In this document: one piece after another, positions 7,830 to 17,509 of the stretch
Layout: every line of letters starts with the position of its first letter
How positions within the stretch are numbered: position 1 is the stretch's first letter
Assembly: GCF_026625745.1 (NCBI RefSeq)
Contig: NZ_CP113061.1
Coordinates: 2,567,501-2,631,500 of the forward strand
Length of the DNA stretch: 64,000 bases
DNA from: Asticcacaulis sp. SL142
GTDB taxonomy: Bacteria; Pseudomonadota; Alphaproteobacteria; Caulobacterales; Caulobacteraceae
Direction of reading: 5' to 3'
Made by a program: the position numbers and the translations under genes
The notes under the pieces: model-generated
The model's input: only the letters and a program-made list of their open reading frames with translations
Told to the model about the DNA's origin: nothing
The model's database searches: none

Positions 7830-8782
7830 TGGGGCGCACTAAAAAAGGCGATCCGGTCAGCGGCTGGGTCTGTCTCGATAAGCCCTATGATATGGGATCG
7901 ACCGACGCGGTCTCGAAAATCCGCCGGTTGTTCAATGCCCAGAAGGCCGGTCATGCCGGGACGCTCGATCCGCTGGCGTCGGGGATTTTGCCGATAGCCC
8001 TCGGTGAAGCGACCAAGACCGTACCCTACCTGATGGAGGCCGATAAGGTTTATCGCTTTCGCATCAAATGGGGTCAGACCACCAACACCTATGACGCTGA
8101 GGGCGAGGTCACGGCCGCGTCCGATGTGCGCCCGGCTGAGGCTGCCATCGTTAAGGTTCTGCCCGCCTATATTGGGGACATCGAGCAGGTGCCGCCCGCC
8201 TTTTCGGCCATCAAGGTCGATGGCAAGCGCGCCTATGATCTGGCCCGCGAGGGCATTGAGGTTGAGCTGGATGCCCGCACGGTTCGGGTCTTTGATCTGC
8301 ACCTTGAGGTCATCATTAGCCCTGACGAAGCCGAGTTTATACTCCATTGTGGCAAGGGCACCTATGTGCGCTCACTGGCCCGCGATATCTGTCTTGATCT
8401 GGGGGCGTGCGGCCATGTGTCGTACCTGCGCCGGGAGCGCGTCGGGGCCTTTGACCTGACCAACACAAAAACACTGGATAATCTGACGGAAATGGTGCAT
8501 AGAGCCGCCTCCTTGGAGGCTTTGCTTCCGGTTGAGACGGCGCTGGACGACATCCCGGCGTTGCCTGTGACCGAAGATGAGGCTTTTAAGCTCAAGCGGG
8601 GTCAGGCTTTGACCCTTCTGCCGCGTCAAGTGGAACTGCTCAAAAGTGCCTTTGAAATCCGCCGTGAGGCGGGCCGCAAAGAACACCTCAGAACAGTTCA
8701 GGCGCGTCACGAAGGTGAGGTTCAGGCCCTGTGCGAATTGCGGGCAGGCCAGCTATGGCCCACCCGGATTTTAAACCCTTAA
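7829..8782 (+). CDS. truB: tRNA pseudouridine-55 synthase
   Basis: The enzyme makes the universal pseudouridine 55 in the T-loop of tRNAs. The 317-aa protein has the TruB signature around [13 protein letters not shown], with Asp47 as the catalytic aspartate, then [18 protein letters not shown] and a C-terminal region with [11 protein letters not shown] and [10 protein letters not shown]. The ATG shares one base with the rbfA stop, showing translational coupling. rpsO follows after 22 bp. Length is normal. Confidence 0.96.
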   Translation: MGRTKKGDPVSGWVCLDKPYDMGSTDAVSKIRRLFNAQKAGHAGTLDPLASGILPIALGEATKTVPYLMEADKVYRFRIKWGQTTNTYDAEGEVTAASDVRPAEAAIVKVLPAYIGDIEQVPPAFSAIKVDGKRAYDLAREGIEVELDARTVRVFDLHLEVIISPDEAEFILHCGKGTYVRSLARDICLDLGACGHVSYLRRERVGAFDLTNTKTLDNLTEMVHRAASLEALLPVETALDDIPALPVTEDEAFKLKRGQALTLLPRQVELLKSAFEIRREAGRKEHLRTVQARHEGEVQALCELRAGQLWPTRILNP

Positions 8783-8804
8783 TTTCTCAATAAGGAGAAA
8801 CCCG

Positions 8805-9074
8805 ATGTCGATCACTCCCGACCGTAAGGCCGAACTGATCCATACCCACGCCCGCACCGAAGCCGATACGGGTGGCGCTGAAGTCCAGATTGCAATCCTC
8901 ACCGAGCGCATCACCAATCTGACCGAACACTTCAAGACGCACAAGAAAGACAACCACAGCCGCCGCGGTCTTCTGAAGATGGTTTCGCAGCGTCGTCGTC
9001 TTCTGGACTACCTCATTTCTCGTGACACCGACCGCTATAAGGCGATCATCGAGACCCTGGGTATCCGCCGTTAA
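8805..9074 (+). CDS. rpsO: 30S ribosomal protein S15
   Basis: This 89-aa primary rRNA-binding protein organises the central domain of 16S rRNA. The fold is clear from [34 protein letters not shown] and [18 protein letters not shown] lies 9 nt before the ATG. It is third in rbfA-truB-rpsO-pnp and is followed by a strong terminator, so pnp probably also has its own promoter in the 285-bp gap that follows. Confidence 0.97.
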   Translation: MSITPDRKAELIHTHARTEADTGGAEVQIAILTERITNLTEHFKTHKKDNHSRRGLLKMVSQRRRLLDYLISRDTDRYKAIIETLGIRR

Positions 9075-9093
9075 TCTTTGCGGTAAAAATCAC

Positions 9094-9128
9094 AAAAAGG
9101 GCTTGGGGCCAAACCTCAAGCCCTTTTT
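9094..9128 (+). terminator. rpsO terminator
   Basis: A 15-bp stem (9094-9108 with 9114-9128, one G-T pair) with a 5-nt loop; the 3' arm ends in five T. The rest of 9129-9359 holds no gene that I can support; it should contain the pnp promoter. Confidence 0.93.
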
Positions 9129-9359
9129 GCTTATTCGCGGGGCTTTACCGCGAATTCAGGCTATTCGCCCCTCAACAAAAAGTTCAATGGAACTTTCGCG
9201 TAAAATGCGATATTGGGCGCGGGCATAGTTAAAAATATCGATGCACATCTAAAATGTCGCGCTTCGAGTCCGAAAATCCCCAAAACAACACACGGGCACT
9301 TTTCGGATAGCGCTTCGCACCATTGGGAATGGGCCTGATGGGAACTGAAAGAAAAACAT

Positions 9360-11600
9360 ATGTTTGATATCAAAAGAAAAACAATTGACTGGGCTGGCCG
9401 TAAGCTGACCCTTGAGACCGGCCGTATCGCGCGTCAGGCAGATGCTGCGGTTCTGGCCACCTACGGGGAAACCACAGTTTTGGCCACCGTCGTGTACGCA
9501 CGCTCGCCAAAGCCGGGTCAGGATTTCTTCCCGCTGACTGTCAACTATCAGGAAAAGACCTTCGCCGCCGGCAAGATCCCCGGTGGTTATTTCAAGCGCG
9601 AAGGCCGCCCGTCTGAAAAAGAAACCCTGGTGTCGCGTCTGATCGACCGTCCGATCCGCCCGCTGTTCGTTAAGGGCTTCAAGAACGAAGTTCAGGTCGT
9701 CGTGACCGTCCTGTCGCATGACATGGAAAATGATCCGGACATTCTGGCCATGGTCGCCACGTCTGCAGCGCTTACCCTGTCGGGCGTGCCGTTCATGGGC
9801 CCGATCGGTGGTGCTCGCGTGGCCCTGATCAATGACGAATATGTTCTGAACCCGACCCTCGACCAAACCAAGGGATCCTCGCTCGACCTCGTTGTCGCAG
9901 GTACGCAAGACGCTCTGATGATGGTCGAATCCGAGGCTCAGGAACTGGGCGAAGACAAGATGCTGGGCGCGCTGATGTTCGCTCATGCCGGCATGCAGCC
10001 GGTAATCGAAGCGATCATCGAAATGGCCGAGCATGCCGCCAAGGAGCCGTTCGAGTTCGAAGCCGAAGACTTCTCAGAGGTCGTCACTCAGATCAAGGCT
10101 CTGGTCGGCAATGACATCCGCGAAGCCTATACCCATCAGGGTAAAGAGCAACGCCGCAATGCCGTCGGCGACGCCAAGAAAAAGGCCGCCGCGGCTCTCG
10201 TGAAATCCGATGAAAACCCGGACGGCGTCGATGCCGCCATCTTCGGTTCGGCTTTTAAGGAATGTGAAGCCGACGTTCTGCGTCGTGACATCATCGATCA
10301 CGGCCGCCGCGTTGATGGCCGTCCGGTCGATAAGGTTCGCCAGATCGTGTCGGAAGTCGGCATCTTGCCGCGCACCCACGGCTCGGCCCTGTTCACCCGC
10401 GGCGAAACTCAGGCACTTGTGGTCGCGACGCTGGGTACCGGCGATGATGAGCAGTTCATCGACAGCCTGGAAGGCACCTACAAAGAAAAGTTCCTTCTGC
10501 ACTATAACTTCCCTCCATACAGCGTCGGTGAAACCGGCCGTATGGGCTCGCCCGGTCGCCGCGAAATCGGTCACGGTAAGCTGGCCTGGCGGGCTATCCG
10601 TCCGATGCTGCCGTCGGCGGAAGAATTCCCGTACACCGTGCGCGTGGTCTCTGAGATCACCGAATCCAACGGCTCATCCTCGATGGCGACCGTCTGCGGT
10701 ACGTCGCTGGCGCTGATGGATGCCGGTGTGCCGCTGAAGTCGCCGGTATCGGGTATCGCCATGGGCCTGATCCTGGAAAAAGACGGCTTTGCGGTTCTGT
10801 CGGACATTCTGGGTGACGAAGATCATCTGGGCGACATGGACTTTAAGGTCGCCGGTACCGTCAACGGCATCACATCGCTGCAAATGGACATCAAGGTTCC
10901 CGGCATCACCGAGGAAATCATGACCAAGGCGCTGCGTCAGGCGAACGAAGGCCGTCTGCATATCCTGGAAGAGATGAACAAGGCCATTTCCGGCGCCCGT
11001 GAAGAGCTGGGTGAGTTTGCACCTAAGATCGAAACCATCAAGATCGCGACGGATAAGATTCGTGAAGTGATCGGCGCCGGCGGTAAGGTCATTCGTGAAA
11101 TCGTCGAAAAGACTGGCGCTAAGATCGATATTGCTGACGACGGCACCATCAAGATCTCGGCCTCTGAGCAGTCCAAGATCGACGCCGCCCGCGAGTGGGT
11201 CAAGTCGATTGCCTCTGAGCCTGAAGTCGGCGCTATCTATAACGGTAAGGTCGTGAAGGTCGTCGATTTCGGCGCATTCGTGAACTTCTTTGGTGCCAAG
11301 GACGGCCTGGTCCACGTCTCCCAGATCAAGAACGAAAAGGTCGCCACGGTTGCCGACGTTCTGAAAGAAGGCGACGAAGTCAAGGTCAAGTTCATGGGCT
11401 TTGATGATCGCGGCAAGACTAAGCTGTCGATGAAGGTCGTCGATCAGGAAACCGGCGAAGACCTGACCGAAAAGCTGGCGGCTGAACGCGCGGCCCGCAT
11501 CGAAGCCGGTGAAGAAGTGCCGTCGGAAGAACGTGCTGAGCGCTCCGACCGTGGTGATCGCGGCGACCGCCGTCCGCCGCGCCGTCCGCGCCGCGACTAG
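9360..11600 (+). CDS. pnp: Polyribonucleotide nucleotidyltransferase (PNPase)
   Basis: The enzyme is a 3'-5' phosphorolytic exoribonuclease and a core partner of the RNA degradosome. The 746-aa protein has two RNase PH-like domains (about 1-220 and 310-545, with [21 protein letters not shown] and TRGETQALV), a KH domain near 560-615 ([19 protein letters not shown]) and an S1 domain near 620-690 ([17 protein letters not shown]). The tail after about 700 is Arg/Asp-rich, ending RPPRRPRRD, as in Caulobacter-type PNPases that bind RNase E. The TAG stop abuts palindrome copy B. Confidence 0.97.
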   Translation: MFDIKRKTIDWAGRKLTLETGRIARQADAAVLATYGETTVLATVVYARSPKPGQDFFPLTVNYQEKTFAAGKIPGGYFKREGRPSEKETLVSRLIDRPIRPLFVKGFKNEVQVVVTVLSHDMENDPDILAMVATSAALTLSGVPFMGPIGGARVALINDEYVLNPTLDQTKGSSLDLVVAGTQDALMMVESEAQELGEDKMLGALMFAHAGMQPVIEAIIEMAEHAAKEPFEFEAEDFSEVVTQIKALVGNDIREAYTHQGKEQRRNAVGDAKKKAAAALVKSDENPDGVDAAIFGSAFKECEADVLRRDIIDHGRRVDGRPVDKVRQIVSEVGILPRTHGSALFTRGETQALVVATLGTGDDEQFIDSLEGTYKEKFLLHYNFPPYSVGETGRMGSPGRREIGHGKLAWRAIRPMLPSAEEFPYTVRVVSEITESNGSSSMATVCGTSLALMDAGVPLKSPVSGIAMGLILEKDGFAVLSDILGDEDHLGDMDFKVAGTVNGITSLQMDIKVPGITEEIMTKALRQANEGRLHILEEMNKAISGAREELGEFAPKIETIKIATDKIREVIGAGGKVIREIVEKTGAKIDIADDGTIKISASEQSKIDAAREWVKSIASEPEVGAIYNGKVVKVVDFGAFVNFFGAKDGLVHVSQIKNEKVATVADVLKEGDEVKVKFMGFDDRGKTKLSMKVVDQETGEDLTEKLAAERAARIEAGEEVPSEERAERSDRGDRGDRRPPRRPRRD

Positions 11601-11617
11601 CAGGGTCTAGACCCTGC
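11600..11617. repeat. Dispersed palindrome family 1, copy B, on the pnp stop codon
   Basis: GCAGGGTC (11600-11607), TA, GACCCTGC (11610-11617). The first G is the last base of the pnp TAG stop. It is followed by CACCCG, as in copies D, E and, in part, H. Confidence 0.85.
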
Positions 11618-11656
11618 ACCCGTTAGCTTGGCAAAGCCGAACGGGTAAGGATAACG

Positions 11657-11690
11657 AAAGGCGATCCCGTTGAGGGGTCGCCTTTTATTT
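11657..11690. terminator. Terminator between pnp and the convergent rhuM gene
   Basis: Stem AAAGGCGATCCC (11657-11668) with GGGGTCGCCTTT (11674-11685), one G-T pair and a 5-nt loop, followed by TTATTTTTT on the plus strand. The T tract overlaps the 3' end of the minus-strand gene. Confidence 0.88.
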
Positions 11691-12716
11691 TTTCTTCGTT
11701 TTGGGTAGTTTTTTTACTTCTTTAATTATGGAAGATATTTGTTTATCCGCTTCTCGTTGACGCTCCTCTTTTCGAATTTGTATATATTTCTCATACTGAG
11801 ATTCTGCTTTACGTTTAGCGTCAGAAGCTTTTATAGAACCACCTGTATTTAAGACGGTACGACCAAGCTGCTTTAATTGTAGGTCAAGAATGTTCTGCGC
11901 TTCTTGCATTGTCGTCAAACGACCCAAATCAAGCTGATCTTCGAATATATCAAGAAGTATGGATGTTAATCGATTTAATTCTTTTATTTCAGTTTGTGCC
12001 AAATAATTCTTTGAGACAGTAACATCTATCTTTCTAATATTTTCATGTGGCCAAGTCTGTAACCCCATATTGTCTACGCTTGAATCTGCTCTTTTTACGA
12101 TAAGTTCGGCTGGCGTAAATGATGTCACTGCATAGACCAATTTAGCTTGAGTTCTTTGATAAAACTCGCGAGCCAACTCTGTTGTTCCATCATAGTCTTG
12201 GCACATGGCGCATATCGAACGAAGCTCTCGATACAGGTTAGCTTCGTCTGAGCGAATATCGCGGATTATTTCGCGAAGCTCAGTAACCCGGTCGAAATTT
12301 TCCGGCTGTTTCAGGCGCTGTGAATCTACAACAAAGCCTTTTGTAGCGAACTGAACCAAAACGCTGGTTGCCCAACGCCGGAAAATAGTAGCTTGAGTTG
12401 ATGAGACCCGATAGCCAACGGATATAACCATATCTAGGCTGTAAAGTATGGCTGGACGACCTGTCGTTGTTTGCGTTTTTTGCAAAGAAGTCGATTCTTC
12501 CAGTTCGCCTTCATCAAGCACATTATTAATGTGCCGGGAAATTGTTGAAACATCCCTACCAAAAAGTTGGCTGATCTGGGCTTGGCTCATCCATAGCGCT
12601 TCCCCTTCATATCGGATGTCCAGTCGCAAACCTTTATCAGTTCCATAAACAAGAAATCTGTCTCCGGTATCTGCATCTTCTATGAGATGAACGGGTTCGG
12701 CGTCCTTATCTGTCAT
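11685..12716 (-). CDS. RhuM-family protein
   Basis: Predicted 343 aa. The start at 12716 (MTDKDAEPVH) is preferred over an upstream ATG because AGGTGA lies 5 nt before it. It contains the RhuM domain: LWMSQAQISQLFGRDVSTIS is a helix-turn-helix-like start, then ILYSLDMVISVGYRV and ATIFRRWATSVL are signature segments. A helical middle and a very basic coiled C-terminus (ending KKLPKTKKK) follow. RhuM is known from Salmonella pathogenicity island 3 and many mobile islands, with unclear function, and related domains occur beside restriction systems. It is AT-rich relative to pnp and lies next to palindrome copy B, which suggests recent acquisition. Confidence 0.88.
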   Translation of the reverse strand: MTDKDAEPVHLIEDADTGDRFLVYGTDKGLRLDIRYEGEALWMSQAQISQLFGRDVSTISRHINNVLDEGELEESTSLQKTQTTTGRPAILYSLDMVISVGYRVSSTQATIFRRWATSVLVQFATKGFVVDSQRLKQPENFDRVTELREIIRDIRSDEANLYRELRSICAMCQDYDGTTELAREFYQRTQAKLVYAVTSFTPAELIVKRADSSVDNMGLQTWPHENIRKIDVTVSKNYLAQTEIKELNRLTSILLDIFEDQLDLGRLTTMQEAQNILDLQLKQLGRTVLNTGGSIKASDAKRKAESQYEKYIQIRKEERQREADKQISSIIKEVKKLPKTKKK

Positions 12717-12828
12717 TATTTCACCTATAAAGCGGGAACAATTTGGCAACATATCGCGATTTTTCTGTTTCGTCCACATTCTCAAGGCTATATTTCAAAC
12801 CGTTGTATCAATTTGAAAAACTGGAAAA

Positions 12829-13500
12829 ATGCAAATCACCGACCAAATCCTTGACCGTGGCGCGATCCTGTTGCTGGCCAATAAGGGCGAGCCGGTAAAG
12901 CTTATCGGCTGCGAGGTCGAAGCCATCGATCTGTCGGATGTTATTCTCAACGGCTGGGTGTTTGAGGACTGCATCCTGCGCAAAACCAAATTCAAATCCG
13001 CCAAGCTGGAACATGCGCAGTTCATCGGCTGCAAGGGCGGGCAGGCTGATTTTACCTCCGCTGATCTGACCGAAGCGCAATTCACCGCCTGCGATTTCAA
13101 TAACACCTCATTCAAGGGCACCGTCCTGCCGCAGGCGACCTTTAAGCGCTGTAAGCTGACCGGTGCCAATTTCAGCGACAGTCGCAATATCGATGTGACC
13201 TTTGAAGAATGCCGCCTGAACGATGCTCATTTGCGCGGGTTTTCGTTCAGCAAGCAGACGCTGAAATCGCTGGATATGCACAATGCCGATCTGCAACGCT
13301 GTGATTTCAGAAAAGCGGTGTTTGAGGATTGTTCCCTGCGCGATGCGATCCTGGATAATGCCCGTTTCGAAGGCGCTGACCTGCGCGGTACGGACATCGG
13401 CGGGGTGCGTCTTGAGGATGCCCGCCGCTTCAAAGGGGCGACCATTTCGCGCGCTCAGGCCGCAGAACTTCTGTCCGAACTGGGCTTGAAAGTGCTATAA
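12829..13500 (+). CDS. Pentapeptide-repeat protein, Qnr/MfpA-like layout
   Basis: This 223-aa protein is built almost entirely of A(D/N)LXX-type repeats (SADLTEAQF, GANFSDSRNIDVTF, NARFEGADLRGTDI), predicting a right-handed quadrilateral beta-helix. Cysteines recur at the repeat corner (GCEVE, DCILR, GCKGG, ACDFN, RCKLT). After the coil comes a short helix, SRAQAAELLSELGLKVL, resembling the C-terminal dimerisation helix of Qnr proteins. Qnr and MfpA mimic DNA and act on gyrase, but most pentapeptide proteins do not, so gyrase protection is only a possibility. It is a single gene between rhuM and a TonB receptor. Confidence 0.88.
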   Translation: MQITDQILDRGAILLLANKGEPVKLIGCEVEAIDLSDVILNGWVFEDCILRKTKFKSAKLEHAQFIGCKGGQADFTSADLTEAQFTACDFNNTSFKGTVLPQATFKRCKLTGANFSDSRNIDVTFEECRLNDAHLRGFSFSKQTLKSLDMHNADLQRCDFRKAVFEDCSLRDAILDNARFEGADLRGTDIGGVRLEDARRFKGATISRAQAAELLSELGLKVL

Positions 13501-13648
13501 GGGATGGGCCGGTATTCATAAACCGGCTCTGGTTTCCGTAGCGTAAGGTAAGCGTTATCATCAACCGCAAATAGCTTGTGACCCGTTTGAAAACCGGCTA
13601 CGCAACGCCTGTTGCCTGACGGTGACATAGCTGTAACTGGAAAATTTA

Positions 13649-16033
13649 ATGCACTCAAAAACCTTTAAGGCCTCGCTGGGGAGCGCTAGGGCCTTAACTG
13701 CTACCGCCATGACAAGCGTCGTGGCGATGGCGGGCGCATATGCCGTACCGGCCTATGCGGACACTGAAGATGTAACTGAAGTCGTGGTCACGGCCCAGAA
13801 ACGGGCTGAACCGCTGGCGACCACGCCATTGTCGGTTGCGGTCGTCACAGGCGACCAACTCAGGCAAGCAGGCGCCCATGACCTCAAAGACCTGCAAAGC
13901 CTGACCCCATCGCTGATCATTACCTCGACCGCCAACGAGGCCCAGACCACGGCCCGCCTGCGCGGTATCGGCACGGTCGGCGATAATCCGGGTCTGGAAT
14001 CCTCGGTCGGTGTGGTGATCGACGGCGTGGTGCGGGCGCGTACCGCCACGGCCATGAGCGATCTGGGCGAGGTGGATCGTATTGAAATCCTGAAAGGGCC
14101 GCAGTCGGGCCTGTTTGGCAAGGGCGCCTCGGCCGGCCTTATTCAGGTCGTCACCAAGGCACCGGAAATGGCCCCACGCCAGACCCTGGAGCTGACCGCC
14201 GGTGAACATGGCACGCTAGGGGTTTCCGGTTATGCTACCGGGCCGCTTAGTGAGACCGTGGCCGGGTCGCTGAACCTGACCTATCGCAGCCGTGAGGGTC
14301 AGTACAAAGTCCATACCGGCAATGGCCCGCGTAGCGACGACCGCGACAATGATCAGAACTATTACTCCGTGCGCGGTCAGTTGTTGTTTGCGCCCAATGA
14401 CACCGTGACCGTGCGTGTGATCGGTGACTATACCAAGCGCGATGAAAACTGCTGCGCGGGTGTGGCCGTGGTAAAGGGTGCGACCTCGGCCTATATCGAC
14501 CTTTTGGCCCCCGACAGCGGTGTGGCCCAGACGATCAATCTCGAGGGCCGCGAAGTCTGGTCCAACCGTTCAACCGCGCAGGTGCTGGTCGATGCGGGCC
14601 TGTCAGTTGAAACCGTGGTGCGGTTGTCCGATACGATCGATCTGACCTCGATCACGGCCGCCCGTCACTGGGATCACACCAATGGCTATGATGCGGATTT
14701 CTCATCAGCCGATATCTATTACCGCGAACCGGACGGCGCGTTTGGCAATCGCTTTGATACCTTAAGCCAGGAACTGCGGGTGGCTGGTCGCACGCCTAAG
14801 CTGGACTGGATGGTGGGTCTTTATCTGTCGTCCGAAGACCTGACCCGCCATGATCAGTATATTTATGGCGCGGCCTATGAGCCCTATCTGGGTCTGCTGT
14901 TATCGGCTGGTGGCAATATCAACCGGGTGTCCCAGCTTACTGGACGGCCTGTGGGCCAGTCTTTTGGGGCGGGAGATGGCATGAATGATGTCTATAACCA
15001 GAAAGAGCGTAATATCGCTCTGTTCACGGACAATAGCTGGCATTTCACTCAAACCGTGACGGCGACTTTGGGTCTGCGCGTTAATAAACAGGACAAGACC
15101 CTGATCAGCCGCCATACGAATTCTGACGGCGGCGTGGCCTGTGCGGCGGCACAAAGCCTCAATATCGGCGGGGTCGGCACGATCTGTCAGTCGTTTGCCA
15201 ATCCGGCGTTTAACAATCTGTCCTATGGCCAAAAACATGAAGAAGACGCCACGACCGGATCGTTTCGTCTGAAATGGCAGGCCCTGCCCTCGCTGATGAC
15301 CTATGTGTCCTATGCGCGCGGCTGGAAAGGGGCGGGCTACAACCTCGACCGTGAGCAGACGGCGACGTTTGCGGCCGATAAGGATACATCCTTTGCGGCA
15401 GAAACTTCCGAATCCTATGAGGTCGGTCTCAAAGGCCGGTGGTGGCGGGGGCGGCTGGCGCTGGATGCCGCTGTCTTTGATCAGGCGTTCGAGGATTTCC
15501 AGCTGAATACCTTTTTGGGCACCAGCTTTCTCGTAAAATCGATCCCGGAGCTGAAATCGCGGGGTGTGGAGTTTGAAACGCGCTACAGCATCCCGTCGAT
15601 GGGCTTGAAACTGTGGGGCGGGGCGACCTTTGCCGAGGCCCAATTCGGGCCGCAAGCCGTGGCGGGGCTGCCCAAGCTTACCAACCACAGAGCGGCCTTT
15701 GCGCCCAAATGGTCGGTAACTTCCGGTGTGGATTACCAGCGTGAGGTGATGAACTGGATGCTGCGGGCCAATCTGACGGCGCGTTATAATTCGGCCTATA
15801 ATACCGGCTCTGATCTGGCGGCGATTAAGATACAGGAAGCGTTTACGCTCCTTAACGGTCGTCTGTCCCTTTTGAGACCGGATGATAGTGTAGCGGTCGA
15901 ACTGTGGGGTCAGAACCTGACCGACGAGACCTATTATCAGGTCGTGTTTGGTGCCCCGTTCCAGTCAGGGACGTTTAACGCCTTCCTGTCGCAGCCCCGG
16001 ACCATCGGACTTACTTTGCGGCTAAGACACTGA
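13649..16033 (+). CDS. TonB-dependent outer-membrane receptor
   Basis: A 794-aa precursor with a signal peptide likely cleaved after Ala37 (AVPAYA). Next comes a TonB box region (EVVVTAQKR, from about 44), a plug domain (LRQAGAHDLKDLQSL, VEILKGPQSGLFGKGASAGLIQ-type segments) and a 22-strand barrel ending in aromatic/hydrophobic strands (PRTIGLTLRLRH). It imports a bulky ligand across the outer membrane using TonB energy. The substrate cannot be told; no transporter or regulator adjoins it. It stands directly upstream of trmD, where rimM is found in many relatives. Confidence 0.94.
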   Translation: MHSKTFKASLGSARALTATAMTSVVAMAGAYAVPAYADTEDVTEVVVTAQKRAEPLATTPLSVAVVTGDQLRQAGAHDLKDLQSLTPSLIITSTANEAQTTARLRGIGTVGDNPGLESSVGVVIDGVVRARTATAMSDLGEVDRIEILKGPQSGLFGKGASAGLIQVVTKAPEMAPRQTLELTAGEHGTLGVSGYATGPLSETVAGSLNLTYRSREGQYKVHTGNGPRSDDRDNDQNYYSVRGQLLFAPNDTVTVRVIGDYTKRDENCCAGVAVVKGATSAYIDLLAPDSGVAQTINLEGREVWSNRSTAQVLVDAGLSVETVVRLSDTIDLTSITAARHWDHTNGYDADFSSADIYYREPDGAFGNRFDTLSQELRVAGRTPKLDWMVGLYLSSEDLTRHDQYIYGAAYEPYLGLLLSAGGNINRVSQLTGRPVGQSFGAGDGMNDVYNQKERNIALFTDNSWHFTQTVTATLGLRVNKQDKTLISRHTNSDGGVACAAAQSLNIGGVGTICQSFANPAFNNLSYGQKHEEDATTGSFRLKWQALPSLMTYVSYARGWKGAGYNLDREQTATFAADKDTSFAAETSESYEVGLKGRWWRGRLALDAAVFDQAFEDFQLNTFLGTSFLVKSIPELKSRGVEFETRYSIPSMGLKLWGGATFAEAQFGPQAVAGLPKLTNHRAAFAPKWSVTSGVDYQREVMNWMLRANLTARYNSAYNTGSDLAAIKIQEAFTLLNGRLSLLRPDDSVAVELWGQNLTDETYYQVVFGAPFQSGTFNAFLSQPRTIGLTLRLRH

Positions 16034-16046
16034 TTTGCTAAGGTGG

Positions 16047-16136
16047 GGGCTTCGTGATAAGTGCCCCCACCACCCCTTTGCTATCGCAAAGCGGTCCCCC
16101 TCCCCAACAAGTTGGGGAGGTATATAGGGGGGGCAA
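16047..16136. repeat. GC-rich dispersed element (CCCCCACCACC / CCTCCCC family)
   Basis: It begins with a GTGGGGGC-type arm and CCCCCACCACCCC, then CTTTGCTATCGCAAAG, TCCCCCTCCCCAACAAGTTGGGGAGG and a run of G. The middle part is a hairpin (CCTCCCCAAC/GTTGGGGAGG). The same blocks recur, partly inverted, at 33106-33256, and a relative is at 42914-42982. It separates the TonB receptor from trmD. Confidence 0.8.
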
Positions 16137-16150
16137 TTCTGGATTATTCA

Positions 16151-16879
16151 ATGTCTGAAGATTCTCAAAGACCTTACGCTGTGTCGGTGCTGACCATGTT
16201 CCCGGAAGCTTTTCCGGGGCCGCTGGATGTATCGGTCATCGGCAATGCCCGAAAAGAATCTGGGCTTTGGACGCTGGAAACGGTGGACATTCGCGCCTTT
16301 TCGAGCGATAAGCGCGGCTTCCTTGACGACACCCCTGCGGGTGGCGGCCCCGGACAGGTGCTCAAAGCGGATGTAATCGCCAAAGCGCTTGATTCGATTG
16401 ATGTTTCCAATCGACCGCTCATTTACATGAGTGCCCGTGGCAAACCACTGACGCAAGGTCGGGTTCGCGAATGGTCTAAGGCCCAAGGCCTTATTGTCCT
16501 GTGCGGGCGGTTCGAAGGGGTGGATCAGCGAGTGCTCGATGCCCGCGGGTTCGAAGAAATCAGCGTTGGCGATGCCGTCCTTGCGGGCGGAGAGTCGGCG
16601 GCGATGGTGACAATTGAGGCGACGTTGCGGCTTATTCCGGGGGTTCTCGGCGCATCGGCCAGCCTTGATAACGAAAGCTTTGAGGATGGTCTCCTTGAAC
16701 ACCCGCAGTATACAAGACCGCGGACGTTTGAGGGCCTCGACATCCCCGAAGTGCTGTTAAGCGGCGACCATAAAAAGGCGGCGCTCTGGCGGCAACAGAT
16801 GCGAGAGGCAACCACGAAAGAACGACGTCCCGATCTGTGGGCGGCGCATCTTTCCAAATCACAGGCAAAAGGCGATTAA
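16151..16879 (+). CDS. trmD: tRNA (guanine-N1-)-methyltransferase, G37
   Basis: TrmD methylates G37 next to the anticodon and prevents +1 frameshifting. The 242-aa SPOUT-class protein shows AVSVLTMFPEAFPG at the start, the loop DDTPAGGGPGQVLKADV, and the knot region LIVLCGRFEGVDQRVL followed by EEISVGDAVLAGGESAAM, the SAM-binding trefoil knot. The start at 16151 (MSEDSQRPYA) matches the family; the open frame extends upstream into repeat DNA with no supporting homology. rplS follows after 45 bp. The usual upstream rimM is absent. Confidence 0.95.
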   Translation: MSEDSQRPYAVSVLTMFPEAFPGPLDVSVIGNARKESGLWTLETVDIRAFSSDKRGFLDDTPAGGGPGQVLKADVIAKALDSIDVSNRPLIYMSARGKPLTQGRVREWSKAQGLIVLCGRFEGVDQRVLDARGFEEISVGDAVLAGGESAAMVTIEATLRLIPGVLGASASLDNESFEDGLLEHPQYTRPRTFEGLDIPEVLLSGDHKKAALWRQQMREATTKERRPDLWAAHLSKSQAKGD

Positions 16880-16924
16880 GCCTCAACAGTGTGCCCACCG
16901 GCACCTACAATATTGGAGACTATG

Positions 16925-17356
16925 ATGAACCTGCTTCAAAAGCTCGAAGCCGAAGAATGTGCCAAGCTGCGCGCCGGCAAATCCTTTCCTGAATTCCAGC
17001 CGGGCGACACCGTCCGCGTCAGCGTCAAGATCAAGGAAGGCGACCGTGAACGCGTCCAGGCCTACGAAGGCGTTTGCATCGCGCGCGCCGGTTCCGGCAT
17101 CAATGAAAATTTCACCGTCCGTAAGATCAGCTTCGGCGAAGGCGTAGAGCGCGTATTCCCGCTGCTGTCACCAATGATCGACGGTATCGAAGTCAAGCGT
17201 CGCGGTGTCGTCCGTCGCGCCAAGCTCTACTACCTGCGTGACCGCCGTGGTAAGTCGGCCCGTATCGTCGAGCGTTCGCAAAACTCGACTCGCGGCTCCA
17301 AGGGTGCTGAACTGCGCGCCCAGATGGCCAGCAAGAGCGAGGCTTCCGAAGGTTAA
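16925..17356 (+). CDS. rplS: 50S ribosomal protein L19
   Basis: This 143-aa protein lies at the 30S-50S interface. It is recognised from [30 protein letters not shown], the [19 protein letters not shown] block and [18 protein letters not shown]. Two adjacent ATG codons occur at 16922 and 16925; the second is preferred because GGAG (16915-16918) is then spaced 6 nt. It forms trmD-rplS and is followed by a strong terminator. Confidence 0.96.
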   Translation: MNLLQKLEAEECAKLRAGKSFPEFQPGDTVRVSVKIKEGDRERVQAYEGVCIARAGSGINENFTVRKISFGEGVERVFPLLSPMIDGIEVKRRGVVRRAKLYYLRDRRGKSARIVERSQNSTRGSKGAELRAQMASKSEASEG

Positions 17357-17380
17357 TCGAAACCTTATACGAAAACCATT

Positions 17381-17413
17381 AAACCCCTTTGTGACCTCAC
17401 AAAGGGGTTTTTT
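17381..17413 (+). terminator. rplS terminator
   Basis: A perfect 13-bp stem (AAACCCCTTTGTG, 17381-17393, with 17398-17410), loop ACCT, then a run of six T. Confidence 0.95.
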
Positions 17414-17428
17414 GTGGCTTTTTTTGAC

Positions 17429-17473
17429 GCGCATCTTATCCAAAAACCGCTTAACACTTTTTGGGATGCGCTC
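17429..17473 (+). repeat. Dispersed GCGCATC hairpin repeat
   Basis: An imperfect hairpin with left arm GCGCATCTTATCCAAAAA and right arm CTTTTTGGGATGCGC. It matches the copy at 31386-31427, in which CCAAA/TTTGG is replaced by CCGAAA/TTTCGG, a paired change. It lies 37 bp before the next gene. Confidence 0.75.
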
Positions 17474-17509
17474 TAAACTAGCCTGAATATAAAAGCAGCA
17501 GGTGGTTAT

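Noticed and set aside
9161-9373. Minus-strand 70-codon frame upstream of pnp
   Set aside because: It overlaps the pnp start and a degenerate repeat; no start signal and no recognisable protein features.
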